Shown: piece after piece, positions 1 to 8,081 of the stretch
Layout of the letters: each line of letters opens with the position of its first letter
Position numbering within the stretch: position 1 is the first letter of the stretch
Assembly: GCA_022768805.1 (NCBI GenBank)
Contig: JALELB010000013.1
Location: 1-57,920 of the forward strand
Direction of reading: 5' to 3'
From: Ruminococcus sp.
GTDB taxonomy: Bacteria; Bacillota; Clostridia; Oscillospirales; Ruminococcaceae
DNA: 57,920 nucleotides
The notes under the pieces: generated by a model
Databases searched by the model: none
What the model saw: the letters and a program-made list of their open reading frames with translations, nothing else
Told to the model about the DNA's origin: nothing
Made by a program: the position numbers and the translations under genes

Positions 1-375
1 GCCGTTTACAAAAACATTGCCCTCGGTATCGATGCTCACCACATCCCCCGGCAGACCGATAATCCGCTTGAGCAGCATTTTATTCTGCCAGGAAATACAG
101 CAAAGCTGAGACCGTTCATAGCTCTTGGACTTAAACAGCACCAGCACATCCCCGTCACTCAGGGTGGGCTCCATACTGTTTCCGGAAACCTGAATTACCG
201 GCAGGAACAGCGTAGATACCAGCACAGCCACTGCCGCAATCACCGCCAGTACAGAAAGGGTGCTGACAAAAGTCCGCCTATAGCGCTTGCGGTATTGATC
301 CTGCTGGTAAGCCCGGGCAACCTGCTCCGATGAGGGCAGAGATACTGTCCGGTTTTTTTTGCGATGCTTGCTCAT
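1..375 (-). CDS. lepB: signal peptidase I (partial, C-terminus beyond window)
   Basis: Type I signal peptidase of family S26, a membrane-anchored serine-lysine protease that removes signal peptides from exported proteins. Only the first 125 codons are in the window; the rest runs off the left edge. After a basic cytoplasmic segment of about 37 residues comes one hydrophobic segment (about residues 38-60, FVSTLSVLAVIAAVAVLVST). The catalytic serine motif GNSMEPTLSDGD follows, then the lysine region KRIIGLPGD. The ATG at 375-373 overlaps the stop codon of the coiled-coil gene upstream (ATGA), so the two are translationally coupled. The function call is firm; the length cannot be compared with the family because the gene is cut. 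Confidence 0.93.
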   Translation of the reverse strand, partial: MSKHRKKNRTVSLPSSEQVARAYQQDQYRKRYRRTFVSTLSVLAVIAAVAVLVSTLFLPVIQVSGNSMEPTLSDGDVLVLFKSKSYERSQLCCISWQNKMLLKRIIGLPGDVVSIDTEGNVFVNG

Positions 376-653
376 GCAGACTCCGCCTTCTTTTCATCCG
401 CCGGCGGCGGATATGCGGCACGGACATGCTCCAGATAAGCCTCCGCAGTTTTCTGCGCCGCTTCAAAAATTCCTGTCAGCGCAGCCGTTGCCTCTGCAAT
501 GCTGCCTGCGTCACGGATTTTCAGATTTCTTTCCTCCAGCTGCGCCTGCAGCTGGTCCACACGGGCCTGAAGTGCCTGTTCCCGCTTCTGATACTCATAA
601 ATAATTTCAATCAGCTCGCTGCGTTTCAAGCGCTTGAATTCTTTATCAGTCAT
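372..653 (-). CDS. small coiled-coil protein, unknown function
   Basis: A 93-residue acidic and basic helical protein that I do not recognise by name. It starts MTDKEFKRLKRSELIEIIYE, continues with a heptad-like stretch rich in Q, E, R and L (about residues 20-48) that should form a coiled coil, and ends in an alanine-rich helix and a short polar tail. There is no signal peptide or membrane segment. The ATG follows GGAG, and its stop overlaps the lepB start by four bases, so it is coexpressed with signal peptidase. A linked role in secretion is possible but is only inference from position. Confidence 0.75.
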   Translation of the reverse strand: MTDKEFKRLKRSELIEIIYEYQKREQALQARVDQLQAQLEERNLKIRDAGSIAEATAALTGIFEAAQKTAEAYLEHVRAAYPPPADEKKAESA

Positions 654-732
654 ATGAACACTCCATGGAACTTAGGATCCGGATGCGTGCCGGATTGCTT
701 CAGAAGCCTGTATGCTCCTTTGATACATTATT

Positions 733-761
733 ATCATAGCAACTTTTCAAACGCAGAACAA
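733..761 (-). promoter_or_regulatory. sigma-A type promoter for coiled-coil protein/lepB
   Basis: On the minus strand TTGTTC and TATGAT are separated by 17 bases. The leader to the ATG at 653 is about 75 bases. Confidence 0.55.
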
Positions 762-947
762 GGTACTTTTGTGCTGCATTTATTATATTTTTGTGCTATT
801 TGCAGAATAAACCACGGGTAATATACGCTCCGTACATAATGATCTGCATAAATAGAAATATCTACATTATATATAATTGCGTTTTTACGATAAAAGGAAG
901 CATAATCCCAGTAGTTTCCTGTTCCTTGCCGGGTGCAGCACCCCGGA

Positions 948-976
948 TTGCTTTTATCAGAAAAAAGTGGTATAAT
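948..976 (+). promoter_or_regulatory. sigma-A type promoter for macro-domain gene
   Basis: TTGCTT (948-953) and TATAAT (971-976) are separated by exactly 17 bases. Transcription would start near 983, leaving a leader of about 34 bases with a GGAG site before the ATG at 1017. Confidence 0.75.
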
Positions 977-1016
977 GACGGAAAATACGGGCTCTGCCCG
1001 GAAAGGAGAAGGTACT

Positions 1017-2039
1017 ATGCCCTTACAGATGATCCGGGAGGACATTACCCGGATGAAAACCGACGCCATTGTCAACGCCGCCAACTCCACCCTGATGGGA
1101 GGGGGCGGAGTGGACGGCTGTATTCACCGGGCAGCCGGCCCGGAGCTGCAGCAGGCCTGCAGCAAGCTGGGGGGCTGCCCCACCGGAGAAGCCCGGATCA
1201 CCCCTGGCTTCCGGCTGCCCTGCAAATACATCATCCACACGGTGGGCCCCGTCTGGCAGGGCGGCAGTCAGGGCGAGCCGGAGCTGCTCCGTGCCTGCTA
1301 CCGCAATTCCCTTGCCCTGGCAGCTGCGCACCACTGCCGGAGCATTGCCTTTCCGCTGATCTCCGCCGGCGCCTACGGCTACCCCAAGCGGCAGGCGCTG
1401 AACATTGCGGTGGAAACCATCCGCAGCGTGCTGACCCGGCAGGAACAGGACATGCTGGTATACCTGGTACTGCTGGATACGGCGTTCATTGCCCGGGAGG
1501 AGCCCTGTTCCACAGAGTTGCCCGGATTCATCCGGGAAATACGCAGCGGCCGGTCCGCCCCGGTACACAGGGACCATGACCTGCCTGGCCGGTATACTGC
1601 CCGGTCCTGCGCACCCTGCATCCTGCCGGAGGAGGACAGCTTCCCGGCAAAGGGCTTCTGCGCCTCCACCACGCTGAACAATCGCCTTGCAAAGCTGGAC
1701 GAGAGCTTTTCCCAGATGCTGCTGCGGAAGATTGACGAGCTGGGCATTTCGGACGCTGCCTGCTATAAGCGTGCCAATACGGACCGGAAGCTGTTTTCCA
1801 AAATCCGCAGCGATGTCCACTACCGGCCCAGCAAGACCACCGCTGTGGCTTTTGCCATCGCGCTGGAGCTGAACCGGCAGGAAACCGACGAGCTGCTGCG
1901 CAAGGCCGGCTTTGCCCTGTCGGACAGCAGCAAGTTTGATATTATCATTCAGTATTTTATCTCCAAGGGCAACTATGACATTTTTGAAATCAACGAAGCC
2001 CTGTTTGCCTTTGACCAGCCCCTGCTGGGGAGCCGGTGA
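1017..2039 (+). CDS. macro-domain (ADP-ribose-binding) protein with C-terminal helical domain
   Basis: A 340-residue cytoplasmic protein. Residues 1-170 form a macro domain of the YmdB/O-acetyl-ADP-ribose deacetylase type, shown by NAANSTLMGGGGVDGCIHR (ADP-ribose loop with the catalytic-type Asn and Asp) and the later loop ISAGAYGYP. Members of this family bind or hydrolyse ADP-ribose adducts, and E. coli YmdB also modulates RNase III. After a linker of about 40 residues, residues 210-340 form an all-helical domain (KRANTDRKLFSKIRS, then AFAIALELNRQETDELLRKAG) that resembles an Xre-like helix-turn-helix and then another conserved-looking tail ending in FDQPLLGSR. I recall similar tails on Firmicutes macro proteins but cannot name the domain. 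The start at 1017 is chosen because it follows AAAGGAGAAGG and begins at the macro fold; an upstream in-frame ATG overlaps the promoter. The vWA gene follows 110 bases downstream. Confidence 0.85.
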   Translation: MPLQMIREDITRMKTDAIVNAANSTLMGGGGVDGCIHRAAGPELQQACSKLGGCPTGEARITPGFRLPCKYIIHTVGPVWQGGSQGEPELLRACYRNSLALAAAHHCRSIAFPLISAGAYGYPKRQALNIAVETIRSVLTRQEQDMLVYLVLLDTAFIAREEPCSTELPGFIREIRSGRSAPVHRDHDLPGRYTARSCAPCILPEEDSFPAKGFCASTTLNNRLAKLDESFSQMLLRKIDELGISDAACYKRANTDRKLFSKIRSDVHYRPSKTTAVAFAIALELNRQETDELLRKAGFALSDSSKFDIIIQYFISKGNYDIFEINEALFAFDQPLLGSR

Positions 2040-2149
2040 GGCGTCTGTGGAACCCAGAAAAATGTCGCCTGCCATGCGACCTGCCAGCCCGGGCAATCCT
2101 CTATAATAAGCTTGTAAGACAGCCACCCACAACCAAAGGAGGATTTATC

Positions 2150-2803
2150 ATGGCAAACAACAATATCACCGAGCTGGTATTCATTCTGGACAGAAGCGGC
2201 TCCATGGCGGGGCTGGAAAGCGACACCATCGGCGGCTTCAACGCCATGCTGGACAAGCAGAAAAAGGAGGCGGGAGACGGCTTCGTCACCACCGTACTGT
2301 TTGATGACAAGTGCGAGATGCTCCACGACCGGCAGAAGCTGTCGGAAATCCGGCACATCACGGATCAGGACTACACTGTCCGGGGCTGCACAGCGCTGCT
2401 GGATGCCATCGGCAGCACCATTCACCACATCCGGAACATCCACAAATACTGCAGGCCGGAGGATATTCCCGCACACACCATTTTTGTCATCACCACCGAC
2501 GGCATGGAAAACGCAAGCCGTTCCTATACGGCGGAACAGATCCGGCAGCAGATCGAACAGCAGAAGGAGCAGGGCTGGGAGTTCCTGTTCCTGGGCGCCA
2601 ACATTGACGCTGTACAAACCGCCAAAAGCTTCGGCATCCAGGAGGAGCGTGCCGTTCAGTTTTTGTCGGACGAAGCCGGCACCCGGCTCAATTATGAAAC
2701 CGTAGGCTGCGCCGTAAGCTCCATGCGCAGCAACCGCTCTGTGGGCAGGGAGTGGAAGAAAGCCATTGAGGAGGACTTCCAGAAGCGCAGCAGCCGCAAA
2801 TAA
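2150..2803 (+). CDS. von Willebrand factor A domain protein (TerY/TerF-like)
   Basis: A 217-residue cytoplasmic protein made almost entirely of one vWA domain. The metal-ion-dependent adhesion site is intact: DRSGSM near residue 15, a Thr in GCTALLDAIG, and an Asp in VITTDGMENAS. vWA proteins bind partners through a divalent metal. This one resembles the stand-alone TerY/TerF group linked to stress and tellurite-resistance loci, but its partner is not known. AAGGAGG precedes the ATG. A TATAAT lies at 2102-2107 with a poor -35, so the gene may have its own weak promoter besides read-through from the macro gene. A strong terminator follows it. Confidence 0.85.
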   Translation: MANNNITELVFILDRSGSMAGLESDTIGGFNAMLDKQKKEAGDGFVTTVLFDDKCEMLHDRQKLSEIRHITDQDYTVRGCTALLDAIGSTIHHIRNIHKYCRPEDIPAHTIFVITTDGMENASRSYTAEQIRQQIEQQKEQGWEFLFLGANIDAVQTAKSFGIQEERAVQFLSDEAGTRLNYETVGCAVSSMRSNRSVGREWKKAIEEDFQKRSSRK

Positions 2804-2807
2804 CAGA

Positions 2808-2840
2808 AAAGCAGACAGGCAAGAACCTGTCTGCTTTTTT
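2808..2840. terminator. bidirectional intrinsic terminator
   Basis: GCAGACAGG and CCTGTCTGC form a 9-bp stem (2811-2819 with 2826-2834). TTTTTT follows on the plus strand and AAAA precedes it, so it can end both the vWA gene and the convergent ABC operon. Confidence 0.9.
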
Positions 2841-2854
2841 GTATTAAGTCCGGA

Positions 2855-3646
2855 TCAGCGCACGTCCCGCTTGTTGAGCAGCAGGCAGGACAGCAGAGCC
2901 GTTCCCACTGCGTAGCATCCGAACAGCGCAAAAAGGGACCACACGTTTTCTGCGCTCCGGATATCAAACAGATAGGTGTCCAGGAAAAACCGTTCGATTG
3001 CAGCATCCCGGATGTTCAGCAGCTTATAGGCAAGGAAATTCAGCGGCAGTGCCACCAGTGCGGCAGCGTTCATGCTGGCGAACACGCTGAAGCATACGGG
3101 GATGGCAGTGCCCCGGTTGAGAGTAGTCAGGAACTGGACAATAAACAGGAACGCCATCAGCAGCAGGAAGTGGAGCCCGATATATCCCAGCGTTTCCGCC
3201 CGGAAGCCCCAGCCGATGCCGGGATAAAAGCAGCTGAGCATAATGGCCATCACCAGGAAATTCAGCAGGCTCACCGCCGCCGTATAGACCGCCAGAGAAA
3301 GCAGCCGGGGCAGCAGCACCGCATGCCGGTACTTGTACTGGGTCACGATATTCTTGATATAGCCGTGCTTTTCATCCCCATTGTAGAACACTGCTGCAAA
3401 AATGCCGAAAAACATGATGGGGAAGCCGTTCTGGATCACCCCCATATACTCGTCCAGAATGGTCTCTTCCGGCTCTTCCTCCGCCTCCTCCATAACCGCC
3501 GTTGTCTCCGGGTCCGGAACCATCCTGGTCATCAGGTAGCTGACGGTAAGCCCGAAGGCGGTCAGCCCCACCAGGAGCAGCATGCACACCAATGCCACCG
3601 TAGAATGAAGAATTCTGTATAAGTACATTTTCGTCAGATTAAGCAT
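2855..3646 (-). CDS. ABC-2 type transporter permease
   Basis: A 263-residue membrane protein with about six hydrophobic segments: one near the N-terminus (about residues 14-38), then a hydrophilic acidic loop rich in E (EEAEEEPEETILDEY), then segments starting near FPIMFFGIFAAVF and continuing to the C-terminus. It is the membrane half of a BcrA/YhfG-like exporter, encoded after its ATPase, with which it overlaps by eight bases. The ATG at 3646 is preceded by AGGAGGG; a longer frame starting upstream lies inside the ATPase gene. The exported substrate is not known. Antibiotic or lantibiotic self-protection exporters have this shape, but nothing here fixes that. Confidence 0.85.
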   Translation of the reverse strand: MLNLTKMYLYRILHSTVALVCMLLLVGLTAFGLTVSYLMTRMVPDPETTAVMEEAEEEPEETILDEYMGVIQNGFPIMFFGIFAAVFYNGDEKHGYIKNIVTQYKYRHAVLLPRLLSLAVYTAAVSLLNFLVMAIMLSCFYPGIGWGFRAETLGYIGLHFLLLMAFLFIVQFLTTLNRGTAIPVCFSVFASMNAAALVALPLNFLAYKLLNIRDAAIERFFLDTYLFDIRSAENVWSLFALFGCYAVGTALLSCLLLNKRDVR

Positions 3647-4553
3647 TCCGGTTCCCTCCTGTGATCTTGAAGAAATAATCCTCCAGCTCCGCCGTGACAA
3701 TCCGGGACTGGGCAACGGTGCAGCCGTCCAGAATCAGCTGCCGGTTCATGGCGGCGGTTTCATCCAACCGTTCAAACACCCGGACGGTTTCTTTGTCCAT
3801 AATCTGAAACCGGGTATAGCCCATCTTCTCCAGGGATGCGGTGATCTGCTCCGGCTGGGTGGTGATGATCTCCGCATAGCTGGAGCATTCTTCCATCAAC
3901 TGTTCACGGGAAATCTCCTGGAGCAGTCTGCCGTCGTGAATGATGCCGAAGGTATCCGCCAGCTTGGCAAGCTCCTCCAGAATGTGGCTGGAGATCATGA
4001 TAGCCAGGTGCTTTTCCTCCTTCAGCCGGACAAACAGCTGCCGCATTTCTGCGATGCCCTGGGGATCCAGCCCGTTGATGGGCTCATCCAGCACCAGTAT
4101 TTCCGGATTGCCGGTCAGCGCCAAAGCAATACCCAGCCGCTGCCGCATACCCAGGGAAAAGGCCTTTGCCTTTCTGTTCCGGGCATAGCTCAGCCCCACA
4201 AGCTCCAGCAGACTGTCAATATGCCCCTTTTCGTCGATGCCCGTCATCAGGCACCGGCACTTGAGATTTTCATAGGCGGTCATTTCATAATACAGCCCTG
4301 GTTCTTCGATAAGGCTGCCGATCCGGCTGCGCAGGGGCCCGGATTCCTGTTCGGATTTGCCAAAGAGCCGGATGCCGCCGCTGGTGGGGGTGGTGAGCCC
4401 GCAGATCATTTTCATACAGGTGGTTTTACCGGCACCGTTTCTGCCGATAAAGCCGTAGATCTCTCCCCGCTTCACATGCAGGCTGACCGCATCCGCCGCC
4501 GCATGCTGCCCGTACCGTTTGGTCAGCTCCCGGGTTTCAATCACATAATCCAT
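3639..4553 (-). CDS. ABC transporter ATP-binding protein (BcrA/ABC-2 exporter type)
   Basis: A 304-residue nucleotide-binding subunit that powers the permease encoded just downstream. The Walker A motif is GRNGAGKTT (about residues 38-46), the signature is FSLGMRQRLGIALAL, Walker B is EILVLDEPINGLD, and the switch histidine is in MISSHILEEL. The last 90 residues form the C-terminal extension usual for BcrA/CcmA-like exporters. The ATG at 4553 has AAGGAAG six bases upstream. An in-frame TTG at 4559 would touch that site, so I rejected it. The promoter at 4621-4649 drives both genes. Confidence 0.92.
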   Translation of the reverse strand: MDYVIETRELTKRYGQHAAADAVSLHVKRGEIYGFIGRNGAGKTTCMKMICGLTTPTSGGIRLFGKSEQESGPLRSRIGSLIEEPGLYYEMTAYENLKCRCLMTGIDEKGHIDSLLELVGLSYARNRKAKAFSLGMRQRLGIALALTGNPEILVLDEPINGLDPQGIAEMRQLFVRLKEEKHLAIMISSHILEELAKLADTFGIIHDGRLLQEISREQLMEECSSYAEIITTQPEQITASLEKMGYTRFQIMDKETVRVFERLDETAAMNRQLILDGCTVAQSRIVTAELEDYFFKITGGNRNA

Positions 4554-4620
4554 GTTCAACTTCCTTTCTTTTTGCTGGACACCGCTGCGCAGGACGCATC
4601 CGGTGAACTTCCTGTTTGTT

Positions 4621-4649
4621 ATTATACGAAATCATGCCCGTCCCGTCAA
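4621..4649 (-). promoter_or_regulatory. promoter for the ABC exporter operon
   Basis: On the minus strand TTGACG, a 17-base spacer and TATAAT. It is back to back with the plus-strand promoter at 4660-4688. Confidence 0.75.
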
Positions 4650-4659
4650 GGACTCCGGG

Positions 4660-4688
4660 TTGCAATCGGACCGGAGCTGTGCTATACT
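4660..4688 (+). promoter_or_regulatory. promoter for histidine phosphatase-GNAT operon
   Basis: TTGCAA (4660-4665), a 17-base spacer and TATACT (4683-4688). AGGAGG and the ATG at 4720 follow. Confidence 0.75.
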
Positions 4689-4719
4689 GTAGGGAATACA
4701 GCAGCTACAGGAGGACGAA

Positions 4720-5253
4720 ATGGGAACAGTGTATTTTACCCGGCACGGTCAGACCGTGTGGAATGTGGAAAACAAGATCTGCGGCGCAACGGATATTCCC
4801 CTGACGGAGCTTGGCCATCAGCAGGCAATCGCCCTCGGGGAGCAGCTCCTTGCGGAGAACCGGCAGATTCACCGGATTCTTTACTCTCCGCTGATCCGGG
4901 CAGCGGAAACCGCCCGGCATATTGCCCGGATCACCGGCATCCCCGCACAGCCGGAGCCCCGGCTTACGGAGCAGAATTTCGGGATATATGAATCCACCCC
5001 CCGGAACGGAGAAGCCTTCCGGGCCGCCAAGGCACAGTTCGTCAACAGCTTCGGCACCGGGGAATCCATGCTCCGGGTGGCACAGCGGGTCTATAACCTG
5101 CTGGACGAGCTGAAGCAGAGGGATGAAACCGTGCTGCTGGTTGCCCACAACGGCATCGCCCGGGTGGTACGCTCCTACTTTACCGATATGTCCAACCAGG
5201 ACTATGCGGCATACGGCATAGGGAACTGCGAGATCGTGGAGTACCACTTCTGA
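4720..5253 (+). CDS. histidine phosphatase family protein (phosphoglycerate mutase-like)
   Basis: A 177-residue cytoplasmic phosphatase. The phospho-accepting histidine is in FTRHGQTVWN (residues 6-15). SPLIRAAETA carries the conserved Arg, and the second catalytic histidine is in LLVAHNGIARV. The family includes 2,3-bisphosphoglycerate-dependent mutases, CobC and broad phosphatases; a protein this short is more likely a phosphatase than a glycolytic mutase. The substrate cannot be read from the sequence. It is the first gene of a two-gene operon with the acetyltransferase 13 bases downstream. Confidence 0.88.
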   Translation: MGTVYFTRHGQTVWNVENKICGATDIPLTELGHQQAIALGEQLLAENRQIHRILYSPLIRAAETARHIARITGIPAQPEPRLTEQNFGIYESTPRNGEAFRAAKAQFVNSFGTGESMLRVAQRVYNLLDELKQRDETVLLVAHNGIARVVRSYFTDMSNQDYAAYGIGNCEIVEYHF

Positions 5254-5266
5254 GAAGGGAGAGCCT

Positions 5267-5686
5267 ATGGAATATAAAGTATATACCACCCTGCCGGAGG
5301 CTGCCCGGCAGATCCGGGAGACAGTCTTTATCCGGGAACAGGGCTTTTCCCTGGAATTTGACGAGACGGACCATCGTGCCGTACACATTGTGGCATGGGA
5401 CGGACAGCAGCCGGCGGGCACCTGCCGGGTATATTCCGGCGAAGGCTGCTTTCACATCGGCAGGGTGGCAGTGCTGCCCCCGTACCGGGGCACCGGGCTG
5501 GGCAGAGGACTGATGGCGCAGGCGGAAGCCTATATCCGCAGCGCAGGAGGTACCCTGGCAGAGCTTTCCGGACAGGTGCAGGCGGCAGGCTTCTACCAGA
5601 AGCTGGGCTATACCCCCCTGGGGGAGGTGTATCCGGACGAGGGCTGTCCTCACATCCGGATGCAAAAACAGCTGACAGAAGCATAA
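5267..5686 (+). CDS. GNAT family N-acetyltransferase (ElaA/YjcF-like)
   Basis: A 139-residue acetyl-CoA-dependent acyltransferase. The acetyl-CoA pyrophosphate loop is RGTGLGRGLM (about residues 83-92), preceded by the beta-strand IGRVAVLPPY, and the C-terminal AAGFYQKLGYTPLGEVY is typical of GNAT folds. The start VFIREQGFS..EFDETD resembles the ElaA/YjcF branch. The substrate is unknown. GGGAG lies before the ATG, and a terminator follows the stop. Confidence 0.88.
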   Translation: MEYKVYTTLPEAARQIRETVFIREQGFSLEFDETDHRAVHIVAWDGQQPAGTCRVYSGEGCFHIGRVAVLPPYRGTGLGRGLMAQAEAYIRSAGGTLAELSGQVQAAGFYQKLGYTPLGEVYPDEGCPHIRMQKQLTEA

Positions 5687-5697
5687 ACACAAATCCC

Positions 5698-5728
5698 GCT
5701 CCGGTGCAGAAGCATCCGGAGCTTTTTT
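5698..5728 (+). terminator. intrinsic terminator
   Basis: GCTCCGG (5698-5704) pairs with CCGGAGC (5716-5722) across an 11-base loop, followed by TTTTTT. Confidence 0.85.
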
Positions 5729-5741
5729 CTGCACACACAGC

Positions 5742-6860
5742 TTACGACAATACCAAATACAGCAGCAGAAGGATGCCCAGATACACCAGATTACATATGG
5801 TGAACACTGCCAGATACCGTCTGGGCTTGCTGCCGGGCACCGCCGCATACAGCTTGTAGGTAATGAGGCTTGCCATGGAAGCAATCAGGGTTCCCAGCCC
5901 CCCGAGATTGGTGCCGATCAGCAGGGCGCTGCCCTTTTCCGTCAGCCCGGATAGCAGAATCGCCGCCGGCACATTGCTGATGGCCTGGGACAGCAGCACC
6001 GCCGTCAGAAGCTCCCTGCCCTCCAGAAGAGTTTGCAAAGCCCCGGACAGTGCCGGGATGCTGCCCAGATTTCCCACAAACACGAAAAAGAATACAAAGG
6101 TCAGCAGCAGGCTGTAATCCGCCTGTAAAAACAGCCGTCTGTCCAGCAGCAGCACGCCGGCGCAGATAATCCCAAGCAAAATCCAGGGGTTCAGTATCCG
6201 CAGCACCGTCAGCAAATTTACCCCGAACAGCAGGCAATAGGCGCCCAGCCGACGGGGATGTTCAATCCGGGCAGGGGCTTTTCGGGGCGCAATGGGCTTT
6301 GCCGGCAAAAGCAGCACCGCCGACCCGGCCAGAAGCAGCAGGGACAGGGCGGAATAGGGGGCAATAGTGCAGAAGAACTCCTGCATGGAAAAGCTGTACC
6401 GGCTGTAAAGATACAGATTCTGGGGATTGCCCATTGGCGTCAGCATACTGCCCAGATTGGCGGCGGCGGTTTCCAGCACCAGCAGCCGGATGGTGATCCG
6501 GGATGTGTCCTTTTCCGGTATGCTTTCCAGAAGCAGCAGCGTAAAGGGCACCAGCGTCACCAGGGTGACGTCATTGGTCAGCAGCATGCTCAGGCCAAAG
6601 CACAGCAGCACCAGCAGCAGCCCTACGGTACGCAGGCTACGGAACCGGCGCAGCAGCCCCTGACACAGCACGGTAAACGCCCCGGTCTGCCGGATGCCTG
6701 CCACTGTCAGCATCAGACACAGCAGCAAAATCAGCACCCGGAAATCTATGTAGTCCAGATATGCCCGTCCAGGAGGCACCGCAAAGGCGGAGCCCACCGC
6801 CAGCAGCCCGGAAATACAAAGCACAGTCTCCCTGCGAAAAAATTGCACAACCCTTTTCAT
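5742..6860 (-). CDS. ArsB/NhaD/SLC13-type ion transporter
   Basis: A 372-residue polytopic membrane protein with about ten to eleven hydrophobic segments. LTNDVTLVTLVPF and NLGSMLTPMGNPQNLYLYS, and in the second half SNVPAAILLSGL and GTNLGGLGTLIASMASLI, are the paired re-entrant motifs of the ion transporter superfamily that includes ArsB, NhaD, CitM and SLC13 carriers. The ion or substrate cannot be decided here; a citrate/dicarboxylate carrier, a Na+/H+ antiporter or an anion permease are all possible. It is slightly shorter than the usual 400-430 residues. The ATG at 6860 follows AAGGGGAAG; the frame open upstream of this is not coding. It stands alone with its own promoter. Confidence 0.85.
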   Translation of the reverse strand: MKRVVQFFRRETVLCISGLLAVGSAFAVPPGRAYLDYIDFRVLILLLCLMLTVAGIRQTGAFTVLCQGLLRRFRSLRTVGLLLVLLCFGLSMLLTNDVTLVTLVPFTLLLLESIPEKDTSRITIRLLVLETAAANLGSMLTPMGNPQNLYLYSRYSFSMQEFFCTIAPYSALSLLLLAGSAVLLLPAKPIAPRKAPARIEHPRRLGAYCLLFGVNLLTVLRILNPWILLGIICAGVLLLDRRLFLQADYSLLLTFVFFFVFVGNLGSIPALSGALQTLLEGRELLTAVLLSQAISNVPAAILLSGLTEKGSALLIGTNLGGLGTLIASMASLITYKLYAAVPGSKPRRYLAVFTICNLVYLGILLLLYLVLS

Positions 6861-6915
6861 AGTTCTTCCCCTTAACGTTGGAGCAATCTGCAAGACCGCC
6901 CCATATGCTGATTTC

Positions 6916-6944
6916 ATTATACCGCAAAAGGGCATTTTTCGCAA
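6916..6944 (-). promoter_or_regulatory. promoter for the ion transporter gene
   Basis: On the minus strand TTGCGA, a 17-base spacer and TATAAT; the leader is about 50 bases. Confidence 0.75.
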
Positions 6945-6954
6945 GAAGAAGCCG

Positions 6955-7025
6955 GGCAACACCGCACAGAGCTTGTGCGGCAGATGCTGTGCAAAGCCCT
7001 CAGGCGTGCTTTGTGGGGTGCTGCC
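6955..7025. repeat. 71-bp imperfect palindromic intergenic repeat (copy A)
   Basis: The ends GGCAACACCGCACAGAGC (6955-6972) and GTGCTTTGTGGGGTGCTGCC (7006-7025) are inverted copies with a few mismatches. Inside the left arm is a small hairpin, CCGCACA-gagct-TGTGCGG (6962-6980). The right 33 bases (6993-7025) match 27199-27231 with three differences. The small hairpin resembles the one at 30313-30346. No open frame is associated with it, so it looks like a dispersed noncoding element. Confidence 0.6.
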
Positions 7026-7040
7026 CTGGGGCGATCCCGC

Positions 7041-7076
7041 AAAAAGGAGCAGGTATGCCCCGGGCATATCTGCTCC
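7041..7076 (-). terminator. intrinsic terminator of the dlt-like operon
   Basis: GGAGCAGGTATG and CATATCTGCTCC pair across a GC-rich centre (7046-7076). On the minus strand this is followed by TTTTT (7041-7045), just after the last gene of the operon. Confidence 0.85.
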
Positions 7077-7081
7077 CTGCC

Positions 7082-8071
7082 TTACTGTGTCTGCTTTGCA
7101 GTTCCTTTATCGGACAGAATACCGCCGGTGGACCGGTTGAATTCCTCCAGTGCAGCATCCCAGCCGGCATAGGCGTCATCTGTACGCTTATCCCGGAAGA
7201 GGCCTGTATCCGCCAGATACTCCCCCAGAAACGCCGTGGCCTTAACCGCCCCGTACACATTCAGGTGGCTGCCCCGGTCCCGGGTATCCGTTGACCAGTC
7301 GATACCGATCTGCTGGTTCATCAGGTTCATGTCAATATACTCCAGATCCAGAGACTCCGCCAGTGCAGCAATGCTGTTGTGCCGCTTATAATTCCAGTTG
7401 ATGGTGCTGGGGGTGCTGATGAGCACCAGCCTGGTATTGTTTTTCCGGCAAAAGGCGCTGATGTCCTCCACAGCCCGGATGCTCTTGCTTGGTATCTCCT
7501 CCCTGGCGTTGGTTTTTTTCATATGATCCTTCCGGTCGCTGGGGCGCACCAGGGTGCTGAACAGATACCCCTTGTTGTTCTCCTTTGTGGAATAATCCAC
7601 CTGAAAGGACCAGTCACTGAGCCGCAGAGTCTTCCAGCGGTCATGGTACCGGAACACCGGGAGCAAGTTCTCCGCCTCCCCGGCGATGATTTCGGACTGG
7701 GTGAAAATCTGGAAAATAGCATCGGTTTCCAGAAAAACGATCCGGGGATTCTGCTGGATAAAGGTTTTCTCTAAAAATTCCTCCGTATAGCACAGCTTCT
7801 GTGAGGGTGTGCCGCATACATAGGAGGTGAAGCCGTAATCCTGCCAGATCTGCAAAGGGATAAAGGTGCTATAGGTTTCACTGTCCCCCAATATCACCAC
7901 GTCGATGGAATCCTCCGGCTCAGAGAGAATGCCGTTTGCCCTAGGATCCTGAAAGCCGGCCTCCTTGGTGTTTTCCTTTGGCCTGAACAGCACCGACAGC
8001 AGTGCCAGCAGCCCCGCAAGGATCCCCAGAAACAGCAGACTGCACAGGGTATTTTTCATGACTGTTCGCAT
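7082..8071 (-). CDS. SGNH-family protein, DltD/AlgX-like, last gene of dlt-like operon
   Basis: A 329-residue protein with one N-terminal membrane segment (about residues 6-26, NTLCSLLFLGILAGLLALLS), so the rest should face outside. The SGNH catalytic serine block is VVILGDSETYS (about residues 68-78), and the C-terminal Asp-His block is DTRDRGSHLNVYGAVKA. This is the layout of DltD and of the DHHW/AlgX proteins, which work with an MBOAT protein to acylate a wall or surface polymer. Here the MBOAT gene ends ten bases upstream. The start at 8071 is preceded by AAGGAG; the longer frame would run into the MBOAT gene. I infer that it transfers the acyl group outside the cell. The acceptor is not known. 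Confidence 0.82.
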   Translation of the reverse strand: MRTVMKNTLCSLLFLGILAGLLALLSVLFRPKENTKEAGFQDPRANGILSEPEDSIDVVILGDSETYSTFIPLQIWQDYGFTSYVCGTPSQKLCYTEEFLEKTFIQQNPRIVFLETDAIFQIFTQSEIIAGEAENLLPVFRYHDRWKTLRLSDWSFQVDYSTKENNKGYLFSTLVRPSDRKDHMKKTNAREEIPSKSIRAVEDISAFCRKNNTRLVLISTPSTINWNYKRHNSIAALAESLDLEYIDMNLMNQQIGIDWSTDTRDRGSHLNVYGAVKATAFLGEYLADTGLFRDKRTDDAYAGWDAALEEFNRSTGGILSDKGTAKQTQ

Positions 8072-8081
8072 GTTGCTCTCC

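Larger units (their letters stand above)
654..1016. other. divergent intergenic region with two promoters
   Basis: This 363-base gap separates the minus-strand coiled-coil/lepB pair from the plus-strand macro-domain gene. It holds one promoter-like sequence toward each side (733-761 minus, 948-976 plus) and an AT-rich centre at about 770-900. Open frames across it have no ribosome binding site and read through the promoters, so I regard them as chance. I see no repeat, RNA gene or riboswitch in it. Confidence 0.6.
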
